Assembly (NCBI GenBank): GCA_036269915.1
Contig: DATBDM010000094.1
Location: forward strand, 1 to 12,708
Reading direction: 5' to 3'
Length of the DNA: 12,708 nt
From: DATBDM01 sp036269915
Lineage (GTDB): Bacteria; Actinomycetota; Thermoleophilia; Solirubrobacterales; Solirubrobacteraceae
Shown: in pieces, positions 1-7,889 of the stretch
How the letters are laid out: each line of letters starts with the position of its first letter
Position numbering within the stretch: position 1 is the first letter of the stretch
Position numbers and translations under genes: made by a program
Notes under the pieces: model-generated
Databases searched by the model: none
The model's input: the letters and a program-made list of their open reading frames with translations, nothing else
What the model was told of the DNA's origin: nothing

Positions 1-225
1 CAGGGCGGGGATCGCCGTGAGGGGATGGGAGGCGATCCCGACCGAGATCCCCTCGTCCATCCAGTAGGCGGCGCCGAGGGCGCGGGTGCGCAGCCACGCG
101 CTCGCCGCGACGAGCACGGCCAACGCCACGGGCGTCAGCGCAGCGCGCGCGGCGGGGGAGACCGACGCGGCGGCGGGGAGGCGCAGCGGACCGGGCCGCG
201 GGCGGGCGAGCGGGGACGCGCTCAT
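1..225 (-). CDS. GT-C (ArnT/PMT-like) membrane glycosyltransferase, N-terminal fragment
   Basis: The minus strand is open from an ATG at 225-223 to the window edge, giving 75 codons without a stop; the rest of the gene lies outside. About 30 Ala/Pro/Arg-rich residues come first, then a hydrophobic stretch near residues 30-45 that fits a first membrane helix. Next is a short loop with YWMDEGISVGIASHPL (residues 54-69). An acidic DE pair in the first extracytoplasmic loop is typical of GT-C enzymes such as ArnT/PMT-type mannosyl- or arabinosyltransferases, which use lipid-linked sugars. No GGAGG-like site precedes the ATG. The gene is divergent from the XRE regulator and shares its 71-bp spacer, so that regulator might also act on it. 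Family assignment rests on one motif and topology; sugar and acceptor are unknown. Confidence 0.6.
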   Translation of the reverse strand, partial: MSASPLARPRPGPLRLPAAASVSPAARAALTPVALAVLVAASAWLRTRALGAAYWMDEGISVGIASHPLTAIPAL

Positions 226-274
226 GTCCGCAGGGTTCCCGGTCCACGTGGCGGCGGGATGAACGCCGACGGCC

Positions 275-297
275 GTATGCGATAGCGTACGCGCGTA
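275..297. promoter_or_regulatory. Candidate operator: overlapping inverted repeats in the divergent spacer
   Basis: GTATGC-GATA-GCGTAC (275-290) is an inverted repeat with one mismatch between its 6-bp arms. It runs into TACGCGCGTA (288-297), a perfect 10-bp palindrome that ends on the first base of the regulator's start codon. A larger imperfect repeat pairs 272-281 with 292-301 (8 of 10 positions). The cluster covers the candidate -10 boxes of both divergent genes, as expected for an autoregulated XRE operator. This is seen in sequence; binding is inferred. Confidence 0.45.
283..288 (+). promoter_or_regulatory. Candidate -10 box TAGCGT for a leaderless XRE-leu transcript
   Basis: TAGCGT matches the actinobacterial TANNNT -10 pattern and ends 8 nt before the ATG at 297. 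Transcription would then begin at or next to the start codon. No Shine-Dalgarno sequence precedes this ATG, which agrees with leaderless translation. No good -35 hexamer is visible. On the opposite strand TACGCT (289 to 284) also fits TANNNT and could serve the divergent glycosyltransferase. Confidence 0.45.
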
Positions 298-899
298 TGG
301 CAGTCGCCTCCGGCACAGCGCCCGCGCCCGAGCCCGCGATCGGGCGCATCGGCCCGCGCGTCCGGGCCCTGCGCGAGGGGCTGGACCTCTCGCTGCGCGA
401 CCTCGCCGCGCGCTCGGGCGTCTCGGCGCCGATGCTCTCGCAGGTCGAGCGCGGCGAGACGAGCCCGACGCTGCTCATCGCCGCGCGGATCGCCGCCGGG
501 CTGGAGCTGCGGCTCTCGCAGCTGCTGCGCCTCGACGAGGGCGGGACCGTCTCCGTCGTGCGCGCCGGCGACGGCCGCCAGGGCGGTGCCGAGGGCCACC
601 GCTACGAGATCTGTACGCCCCCGCTGCCCGGCCAGCGTGCCGAGGTCTCGCGCCACACGCTGACCCCCGGCGCGTCGACGGGCGGCCCGGGCGACCCGCC
701 GATCCACGAGGTCGGCGCGCGCGAGACCGCCGTCGTGCAGGCGGGCGTCGCCACGCTCGTCATCGACGGCGAGCGCCACGAGCTGCGCACCGGCGACGCC
801 GTCACCTTCGACGCCGATCTGAGCCACCACTTCGAGAACCACGGAAAGGAGGAGGCCGTCCTGCTCGCCGTCGTGTCCGCGGGACTGCGCCGCTCATGA
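297..899 (+). CDS. XRE-family HTH regulator with C-terminal cupin domain
   Basis: A 200-aa predicted cytoplasmic DNA-binding regulator. Residues 18-78 form a Cro/C1-type helix-turn-helix; the recognition region is SAPMLSQVERGETSPTL (43-59). Residues about 115-195 form a cupin_2 beta barrel with H137 and H177/H178 in the usual ligand or metal positions. This HTH plus small-molecule-binding cupin layout is common in regulators of catabolic and amino-acid genes; the ligand is unknown. The ATG at 297 leaves a normal short tail before the HTH and sits 8 nt behind a TANNNT box. The last four bases (ATGA, 896-899) overlap the leuC start, so the gene is translationally coupled to leucine biosynthesis. 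It probably autoregulates through the palindromes at 275-297 and could sense a branched-chain intermediate. Domain call is firm; target and ligand are inferred. Confidence 0.88.
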   Translation: MAVASGTAPAPEPAIGRIGPRVRALREGLDLSLRDLAARSGVSAPMLSQVERGETSPTLLIAARIAAGLELRLSQLLRLDEGGTVSVVRAGDGRQGGAEGHRYEICTPPLPGQRAEVSRHTLTPGASTGGPGDPPIHEVGARETAVVQAGVATLVIDGERHELRTGDAVTFDADLSHHFENHGKEEAVLLAVVSAGLRRS

Positions 900-2263
900 C
901 CCCGACCACCCTGTTCGAGAAGATCTGGTCCGCGCACGAGATCGCGCCCGGGCTGATCTTCATCGACCTCCACCTCGTCCACGAGGTCACGAGCCCGCAG
1001 GCCTTCGACGGCCTGCGCCTCAACGGCCGCGCGGTCCGCCGCCCGGACCGCACGCTCGCCACCGCCGACCACAACGTGCCCACCGACGGGACCCCGGTCG
1101 CCGCGCGCATCCGCGACGAGCTCTCCCGCGTGCAGGTCGAGACGCTCGAGCGCAACTGCGCGGAGTTCGGCGTCCCGGTCTACTCCATGGGCTCGGCGCG
1201 CCAGGGCATCGTGCACGTGATCGGGCCCGAGCTCGGCGTCACCCAGCCGGGCATGACGATCGTCTGCGGCGACTCCCACACCGCCACGCACGGCGCGCTC
1301 GGCGCGCTCGCCTTCGGCATCGGGACCTCCGAGGTCGAGCACGTGCTCGCCACCCAGACGCTCGCGCAGCCCAAGCCGCGCTCGATGCGGATCCTCTACG
1401 CCGGCGAGCTCGGCTTCGGCGTCACCGCCAAGGACCTGATCCTCGGCACCATCGGCCAGATGGGCACGGGCGGCGCGGCCGGCCACGTCGTCGAGTTCGC
1501 CGGACCGGTGATCGAGGGGCTCTCGATGGAGGGCCGGCTGACCATCTGCAACATGACGATCGAGGGCGGCGGGCGTGCGGGCATGATCGCGCCCGACGAG
1601 ACGACGTTCGAGTACCTGCGCGGGCGTCCCGCGGCGCCGCCCGACGGCGACCCCGCGTGGGAGGAGTGGATGGGCCTGCACACCGACGACGGCGCGGCCT
1701 TCGACCGCGAGATCACCGTCGACGCGAGCGCGCTCTCGCCGCTGGTCTCCTGGGGCACCAACCCCGGGCAGGTCGTGCCGATCACCGACGCCGTTCCCGA
1801 GCCCGGCTCGGACACCGACGCGCGGGCGCTGCAGTACATGGCGCTCGAGCCGGGCACCGCGATCCAGGAGATCGCGCTCGACCGCGTCTTCATCGGCTCG
1901 TGCACGAACTCGCGCATCGGCGACCTGCGCGCCGCGGCCGAGGTCGTCAAGGGCCGCAAGGTCGCCTCGACGGTCAACGCGATGGTCGTACCGGGCTCCG
2001 AGCAGGTGCGCGCGCAGGCCGAGCGCGAGGGCCTCGACGAGGTCTTCAAGGCCGCCGGCTTCGACTGGCGTACGGCCGGCTGCTCGATGTGCCTGGGCAT
2101 GAACCCCGACATCCTCCGCCCCGGCGAGCGCTGCGCGTCGACCTCCAACCGCAACTTCGAGGGCCGCCAGGGCCGCGGCGGCCGCACGCACCTCGTCTCT
2201 CCGCAGATGGCGGCCGCGGCCGCCGTCGAGGGCCGTTTCGTCGACATCCGGGAGTGGAGCTGA
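896..2263 (+). CDS. leuC: 3-isopropylmalate dehydratase large subunit
   Basis: With LeuD this aconitase-family enzyme isomerises 2-isopropylmalate to 3-isopropylmalate; the same enzyme can process citramalate. The product is 455 aa, close to the roughly 466 aa of E. coli LeuC. Visible signatures are DHNVPTDG (58-65), CGDSHTATHG (124-133), IGSCTNSRIGDLR (333-345) and AGCSMCLGMNPD (394-405). C336, C396 and C399 are the expected [4Fe-4S] ligands. SNRNFEGRQG (417-426) is the usual C-terminal substrate-binding motif. The ATG lies in the ATGA overlap with the XRE regulator. It lacks a strong Shine-Dalgarno sequence, so it probably depends on coupling. The stop TGA shares one base with the leuD ATG. 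All key residues are present and the gene looks functional. Confidence 0.97.
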   Translation: MTPTTLFEKIWSAHEIAPGLIFIDLHLVHEVTSPQAFDGLRLNGRAVRRPDRTLATADHNVPTDGTPVAARIRDELSRVQVETLERNCAEFGVPVYSMGSARQGIVHVIGPELGVTQPGMTIVCGDSHTATHGALGALAFGIGTSEVEHVLATQTLAQPKPRSMRILYAGELGFGVTAKDLILGTIGQMGTGGAAGHVVEFAGPVIEGLSMEGRLTICNMTIEGGGRAGMIAPDETTFEYLRGRPAAPPDGDPAWEEWMGLHTDDGAAFDREITVDASALSPLVSWGTNPGQVVPITDAVPEPGSDTDARALQYMALEPGTAIQEIALDRVFIGSCTNSRIGDLRAAAEVVKGRKVASTVNAMVVPGSEQVRAQAEREGLDEVFKAAGFDWRTAGCSMCLGMNPDILRPGERCASTSNRNFEGRQGRGGRTHLVSPQMAAAAAVEGRFVDIREWS

Positions 2264-2823
2264 TGGACCCCGTACGCGTGATCTCCGGGCCGGTCAGCGT
2301 GCTCGACCGCGCCGACGTCGACACCGACCAGATCATCCCCGCCCGCTACCTCAAGCGGGTCGAGCGGACCGGCTTCGGCCAGTTCCTCTTCGAGCAGTGG
2401 GCGCAGCAGCCGGGCTGGGACCTCCCGGTCAACCCGATCCTCGCCTCGGGGCCGAACTTCGGCTGCGGGTCGAGCCGCGAGCACGCCCCGTGGGCGCTGC
2501 AGGACTACGGGTTCCGCGCCATCGTCGCGCCCTCGTTCGCCGACATCTTCTTCTCAAACTGCACGAAGATCGGCCTGCTGCCGGTGCAGCTGCCGGAGCC
2601 GGACGTCCGCGCGCTGATGGAGGCCGGCGAGGCCGAGATCGACCTCGAGGCGCTCGAGGTCCGCTTCGACGGCCGCGCCGTCGGCTTCCAGCTCGACGAG
2701 GACCGCCGCCGGCGGCTGCTCGAGGGCGTCGACGACATCGCGCTGACGCTCAAGTCCGAGGACGCGATCGCCGCCTACGAACGTGAGCGCGAGCGCCGCG
2801 GTCCCGTGACGACGGGCCTCTAG
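2263..2823 (+). CDS. leuD: 3-isopropylmalate dehydratase small subunit
   Basis: The swivel-domain subunit of isopropylmalate isomerase, 186 aa, slightly shorter than the E. coli protein (about 200). Family motifs are DTDQIIPARYL (20-30), GPNFGCGSSREHAPWAL (63-79) and FADIFFSNCTKIGLLPV (92-108). The reading frame is open far upstream, but the ATG at 2263 is chosen because it overlaps the leuC stop (TGATG) and gives the normal N-terminus. GGAG occurs at both 2251-2254 and 2256-2259. The protein forms the heterodimer with LeuC. Its 3' end carries GTGACG at 2806-2811, a candidate -35 element for an internal promoter. Confidence 0.97.
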   Translation: MDPVRVISGPVSVLDRADVDTDQIIPARYLKRVERTGFGQFLFEQWAQQPGWDLPVNPILASGPNFGCGSSREHAPWALQDYGFRAIVAPSFADIFFSNCTKIGLLPVQLPEPDVRALMEAGEAEIDLEALEVRFDGRAVGFQLDEDRRRRLLEGVDDIALTLKSEDAIAAYERERERRGPVTTGL

Positions 2824-2834
2824 CCCGATACGGT
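2806..2834 (+). promoter_or_regulatory. Candidate internal promoter in front of the 93-aa gene
   Basis: GTGACG (2806-2811) matches TTGACA at four of six positions. It is 17 bp from TACGGT (2829-2834), which fits TANNNT. The -10 ends 9 nt before the ATG at 2844, so the transcript could be leaderless, as proposed for the XRE gene. This would allow the 93-aa gene, the LuxR regulator, leuB and later genes to be expressed apart from leuCD. No experimental support is available from sequence alone. Confidence 0.45.
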
Positions 2835-2843
2835 CCGGCCGAC

Positions 2844-3125
2844 ATGACGGAAGACACGCTCGACGCCCTCTCCTCCAAGCAGCTGCACGACATGGCGGTG
2901 AGCCGGGCGCGCCACCACCTCGACGTGAAGTTCTTCTGGGAGCTGATCCGCACGGTGCCGGCCGCCGAGGCCGCCGCCGGGGACCTGAACGAGCTCGAGA
3001 ACGACATGCAGCACCTCGGCGGGCACCTCGACGACGTGACGGAAGCCGGGGAGGGGGAGCTGGCGGAGCTGCTCCGCCCGCTCTACCTGGACTACCTACG
3101 CCGTCACGGGGTCACGGGACCCTGA
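2844..3125 (+). CDS. Unrecognised small acidic protein, 93 aa, inside the leu operon
   Basis: No family is recognised. The protein has no signal peptide, membrane segment or Cys pair. It looks mostly helical and acidic. One segment, SSKQLHDMAVSRARHHLDVK (10-29), is followed by an aromatic FFWELI (30-35). A helical region with many Asp/Glu follows, then a basic LDYLRRHG end (82-89). It starts 20 bp after leuD at the first ATG, just behind a candidate -10 box, and has no Shine-Dalgarno sequence. Codon usage matches its neighbours. Its stop (TGA 3123-3125) overlaps the proposed CTG start of the LuxR regulator, so the two are probably translated together. A role as a partner or modulator of that regulator or of the Leu enzymes is a guess from position only. 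Confidence 0.75.
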   Translation: MTEDTLDALSSKQLHDMAVSRARHHLDVKFFWELIRTVPAAEAAAGDLNELENDMQHLGGHLDDVTEAGEGELAELLRPLYLDYLRRHGVTGP

Positions 3126-5878
3126 CGCCGGCGCTCTTCGGCCGCGAGGCGGAGCTGGAGCGCATCCGCGCGCTGCTCGCCGCTGCGCGCGAAGGGCACA
3201 GCGCCGCGCTCGTCATCCGCGGCCCGGCGGGTATCGGCAAGACCGCGCTGCTCGAGGCCGCCGCCGCCGACGGCGCCGAGCACGGCATGACCGTGCTGCG
3301 CACCCGCGGCCTCGAGGCCGAGGCCGAGCTGCCGTTTGCCGGGCTCGGCGAGCTGCTCGGCCCGATCCTCGCGCTGCGCGAGCGCCTGCCCGCCGCGCAG
3401 GCCGCGGCGCTCGAGAGCGCGTTGGCGCTCGAGGGCGCCGGCCTCGGCGCGCCGGCGCGGCTGGCGATCGGCGCCGCGGTGCTCGGGCTGCTCGCGCTCG
3501 CCGCCGAGGACGCTCCGGTGCTGTGCCTCCTCGACGATCTGCAGTGGGTCGACGAGGCGTCGCGCGAGGCCTGGCGCTTCGCCGCGCGCCGGCTCGGCGA
3601 GGAGGGTGTCGCCGCCCTGGGCGCCCTGCGGCCCTCGCCCGGCGACGCCACCGGGGGGATCGAGGTCGCAGACCTCGACGCGCTCGGGGACGCCGACGCC
3701 CGCGCGCTGCTCGCCGCCGCGCGGACGGTGAGCGACCCGGTCGCCGCGCGGGTGGTCGAGACGGCCGGCGGCAACCCGCTCGCCCTGCTGGAGATCCCCG
3801 CGCTGCTCACCCCCGACGAACTCGCGGGCCGCGCGGCGCTCGAAGGCCCCCTGCCTCCGGGCTCGTCGCTCGAGCGGGTGATGGCGCGCCGGCTGGACGC
3901 GCTGCCCGAGGACACGCGCGACGCGCTCGTCGTGGCCGCCGCCGCCGAGGCGCGCCGCGGCGACGTCGTGCTGCGCGCGCTGCACGAGGCCGGGATCCCG
4001 TCGCACGCGCTCGAGCACGCCGAGGAGGCAGGGCTGATCGAGCTGGGGGCCGGCGAGGTCGTCTTCCGCCACCCGCTCGTGCGCTCGGCCGCCTACCACG
4101 CTTCCGAGCCGATCCCGCGCCGCCGCGCGCACCTCGCCGTCGCGGCCGCGCTCGCGCACGACGATCCGCAGCGCGCCTGGCAGCTCGCCGCCGCGAGCCT
4201 GCGGCCCGACGAGACGGTAGCCGCCGAGCTCGACGCCGCCGCGGCCGGCGCGCGCGGGCGCGGCGCCTACGTCTCCGCCGCGCACGCGCACCTGCGCGCC
4301 GCCGAGCTCTCCGAGGACCCGGTGCGCCGCGCCGCCCGCCTCGTCGAGGCGGCGCGCGACCTGCAGCCCGCCGGGCGCGCGGAGGAGGGGCTGGCGCGGC
4401 TGGAGCAGGCCGAGAGCGTGCTCGCCGCCTCGGACTCGCCGGAGGTCGCGGGCGTCGCCACGGCGCTGCGGACGCTGCGCGCCCAGCTCGCGCTGCGCGT
4501 CGGGCGCCCCCGCGAGGCGGTCACCGTGCTGCGCGAGCAGGCCGCCCGGATCGAGGCCGAGGAGCCACTGCAGGCCGTCGTGCTGCTGCTGCAGGCCGCG
4601 CTCGCCGCGGCGTCGCTGCAGGACGCGCGTCTGTGGGGGGAGATCGCCGAGCGCGCGCTGTCGCTCTCGGCCGGCACCGGGCTGCTGACCGCGCTCGCGG
4701 CGCTCGCCGGCGGGCCGGCGCGCCTCGCGGTCCCCGACACGGCGGGCGGCCGTGCGCTGCTGGCCGAGGGCGAGGCGCTGCTCGACGCCTCCGGCATCGC
4801 CGCCGCGGTCGCGCTGGCGCCCGAGCTCGTCGGCCTCGCGGCGCACGGCTGGCTCTGGCTGGAGGAGTACGAGCGCGGGCTGGCGATGCTCGACCGGCTC
4901 GTCGCCGCGGGTCGCGACGCCGCCGCCGTCGGCGCGCTCCCGTATCCGCTCGCCGCCCGCGCGCAGGCCAACCTGCGCCTCGGCCGCCTCGCGCAGGCGC
5001 GCGCCGACGCCGACGAGGCGGTCGCCCTCGCCGAGCAGACCGGGCAGGACCCGGCGCTCGTCATCGCGCTCGGCTCGCTGGCCATGGTCGCCGCGGTCGC
5101 CGGGGAGGCCGACGCGTGCCGCGCCGCCGCCGGGCGCGGCCTCGCCCTCGGCGCCCAGCGCGGGCTGCCGCTGCCGAGCGTCTACGCGATCTACGCACTC
5201 GACCTCCTTGCGACGGGACTGGAGGCACCGGACGCGCTCGAGCGGGCCGAGGCCATCCGCGACGCCGCGCTGGCCGGCAATGTCGTCTGGATCCCCGACC
5301 TCGTCGACGCGCTGCTGCGCGCCGGGCGCCGCGACGAGGCGCGCGAGTGGGCCGAGCGCTACGCGGCGCTCGCCGCCGGCAAGCGCGCCGCTCCCGCGGT
5401 CGCCGAGCGGATGCGGGGGCTGCTCGCCCCCGACCCCGCCGCCGCCGAGGCGCACCTGCGCGCCGCCGTCGCGCTGCACGCCGGCGCCCCCGGGCCGCTC
5501 GACTCCGGCCGCACGCAGCTCGCGCTCGGCCGGGCGCTGCACGACGCCGGACGCGACGAGGAGGCGCGCGAGCCGCTGCGCGAAGCGCTGGGGGCGTTCG
5601 AGCGCGCCGGCGCGCGTCCCTGGGCCGACCGCGCGCGCCGCGAGCTGCGCGCCACCGGCGCGGTCGCCCGCAACCCGGTCGCCGCGCCGAGCACCGCGGC
5701 CCTGAGCCCGCACGAGCAGCGCGTCGCGCAGCTCGTCGCGCAGGGGATGACCAACCGCGAGGCCGCGGCCGCCCTCTTCGTCTCCACCAAGACCGTCGAG
5801 CACCACCTGCACGGCGCCTTCCGCAAGCTCGGCGTGCGCCGCCGTGCGGAGCTCGCCCGCGTCATGGCTTCAACCTGA
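3122..5878 (+). CDS. Large AAA ATPase / LuxR-type (LAL) transcriptional regulator, probable CTG start
   Basis: A 918-aa LAL-type regulator. It begins LTPALFGREAELERI, the usual start of this family. Walker A is GPAGIGKT (34-41) and Walker B is LCLLDDLQWVD (134-144). A long Ala/Leu/Glu-rich helical region of TPR-like character follows. The C-terminal LuxR/GerE helix-turn-helix spans about 861-915 (LSPHEQRVAQLVAQGMTNRE). Such proteins use ATP- and ligand-dependent oligomerisation to activate transcription. The first in-frame ATG, at 3287, would delete Walker A, and no ATG, GTG or TTG lies between 3122 and 3287. The CTG at 3122 forms a CTGA overlap with the previous gene, like other junctions here. 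The gene sits between leuD and leuB, an unusual place for a regulator, and may control this operon. The domain call is firm; the start codon is inferred. Confidence 0.85.
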   Translation: MTPALFGREAELERIRALLAAAREGHSAALVIRGPAGIGKTALLEAAAADGAEHGMTVLRTRGLEAEAELPFAGLGELLGPILALRERLPAAQAAALESALALEGAGLGAPARLAIGAAVLGLLALAAEDAPVLCLLDDLQWVDEASREAWRFAARRLGEEGVAALGALRPSPGDATGGIEVADLDALGDADARALLAAARTVSDPVAARVVETAGGNPLALLEIPALLTPDELAGRAALEGPLPPGSSLERVMARRLDALPEDTRDALVVAAAAEARRGDVVLRALHEAGIPSHALEHAEEAGLIELGAGEVVFRHPLVRSAAYHASEPIPRRRAHLAVAAALAHDDPQRAWQLAAASLRPDETVAAELDAAAAGARGRGAYVSAAHAHLRAAELSEDPVRRAARLVEAARDLQPAGRAEEGLARLEQAESVLAASDSPEVAGVATALRTLRAQLALRVGRPREAVTVLREQAARIEAEEPLQAVVLLLQAALAAASLQDARLWGEIAERALSLSAGTGLLTALAALAGGPARLAVPDTAGGRALLAEGEALLDASGIAAAVALAPELVGLAAHGWLWLEEYERGLAMLDRLVAAGRDAAAVGALPYPLAARAQANLRLGRLAQARADADEAVALAEQTGQDPALVIALGSLAMVAAVAGEADACRAAAGRGLALGAQRGLPLPSVYAIYALDLLATGLEAPDALERAEAIRDAALAGNVVWIPDLVDALLRAGRRDEAREWAERYAALAAGKRAAPAVAERMRGLLAPDPAAAEAHLRAAVALHAGAPGPLDSGRTQLALGRALHDAGRDEEAREPLREALGAFERAGARPWADRARRELRATGAVARNPVAAPSTAALSPHEQRVAQLVAQGMTNREAAAALFVSTKTVEHHLHGAFRKLGVRRRAELARVMAST

Positions 5879-5892
5879 GAAAGCGAGAGCAG

Positions 5893-6920
<1,028 letters not shown>

Positions 6921-6924
<4 letters not shown>

Positions 6925-7889
6925 ACCAAGACGCCCTCATCTGGATGAACGGCGAATTCATCCCCTTCGAGGACGCCAAGGTCCACGTACTCACGCACGC
7001 CCTGCACTACGGGACCGGCGTCTTCGAGGGCGTCCGCGCGTACGAGACCCCGCGCGGGACGGCGGTCTTCCGCCACCCGGAGCACATCGATCGCCTGTTC
7101 CACTCGGCGCGGATGTACTACATGGACATCCCGTTCACGAAGGCGCAGCTGCGCGAGGCGACGCTCGAGCTGATCGCCCGCTCGGGCCTGAAGTCCTGCT
7201 ACATCCGCCCGGTCGTCTATCGCGGCATGGGGCCGATGGGCCTCAGCCCGCTCGACTGCCCCGTCGACGTCTTCATCGCGGTCTGGGAGTGGGGCGCCTA
7301 CCTCGGCGACGAGGGCAAGCAGCGCGGCGTGCGCGGCAAGGTCTCCTCGTGGCGGCGCATCGGCGCCGACGCGGTGATCCCGGCCGCCAAGGCCACCGGT
7401 CAGTACCTCAACTCCGTCCTCGCCAAGGTCGAGGCGACCAAGGCCGGCTACGAGGAGTGCATCCTGCTCGACCAGCGCGGGATGGTCTGCGAGGGCACGG
7501 GCGAGAACCTGTTCTTGATCAAGGACGGCGTGATCGCCACGCCGGGCTTCGCGAGCGCGATCCTCGGCGGCATCACGCGCCTGTCGGTCGTGCAGATCGC
7601 CAAGGACCTCGGCTACGAGATCGTCGAGCGCGACATCGCGCGCGGCGAGCTCTACGTCGCCGACGAGGTGTTCATGACCGGCACCGCCGCCGAGCTCACG
7701 CCGCTGCGCGAGGTCGACGACCACCCGGTCGGCACCGGCGAGCCCGGTCCGATCACCCGCGCGATCCAGGACGCCTTCGAGGACGCGCTGCACGGCCGCT
7801 CGGAGCGCTACGCCGACTGGCTCGACGTTCTGCCTCGCGCTTCGCACTCGTCACCGCTGCGCTCGCCCCAGCCGGCGCCCGCTCCGTGA
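6921..7889 (+). CDS. ilvE: Branched-chain amino acid aminotransferase (class IV PLP)
   Basis: Transfers the amino group from glutamate to the 2-oxo acids of leucine, isoleucine and valine. The product is 322 aa. WMNGEFIPFEDAKVHVLTHA starts at about residue 9, followed by HYGTGVFEGVRAYE. The PLP lysine is K157 in AAKATGQYLNS, and EGTGENLFLIKDG and FMTGTAAELTPLREVD are also present; these fit the IlvE class. GTG at 6921 is supported by the leuB overlap and AGGAG 5 nt upstream. The family normally ends near the YADWLDV segment. Here about 20 further residues rich in Ser, Pro and Ala follow (PRASHSSPLRSPQPAPAP) and overlap the cimA start (GTGA, 7886-7889). The tail may be dispensable sequence kept for coupling. 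The position after leuB agrees with the final step of the pathway. A D-amino-acid aminotransferase or ADC lyase is less likely given the YEECILLDQ and pathway context. Confidence 0.94.

Noticed and set aside
845..852. Excellent Shine-Dalgarno-like AAAGGAGG
   Set aside because: It encodes part of the cupin (HGKEEA) and is 43 nt before the leuC ATG, too far to act, and no gene starts at the right distance.
602..2191. Long minus-strand open frame (529 codons) opposite the XRE gene and leuC
   Set aside because: Low-complexity Arg/Ala/Asp/Val-rich translation, with leuC motifs intact on the other strand.
3104..5812. Very long antisense open frame (902 codons, minus strand) across the LuxR gene
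   Set aside because: It is a GC-bias shadow: composition is Arg/Gly/Ala-rich without domains, while the plus-strand frame has Walker A/B and HTH motifs.
3287..5878. ATG at 3287 as the start of the LuxR regulator
   Set aside because: It would remove the GRE motif and Walker A GPAGIGKT, both encoded in frame upstream.
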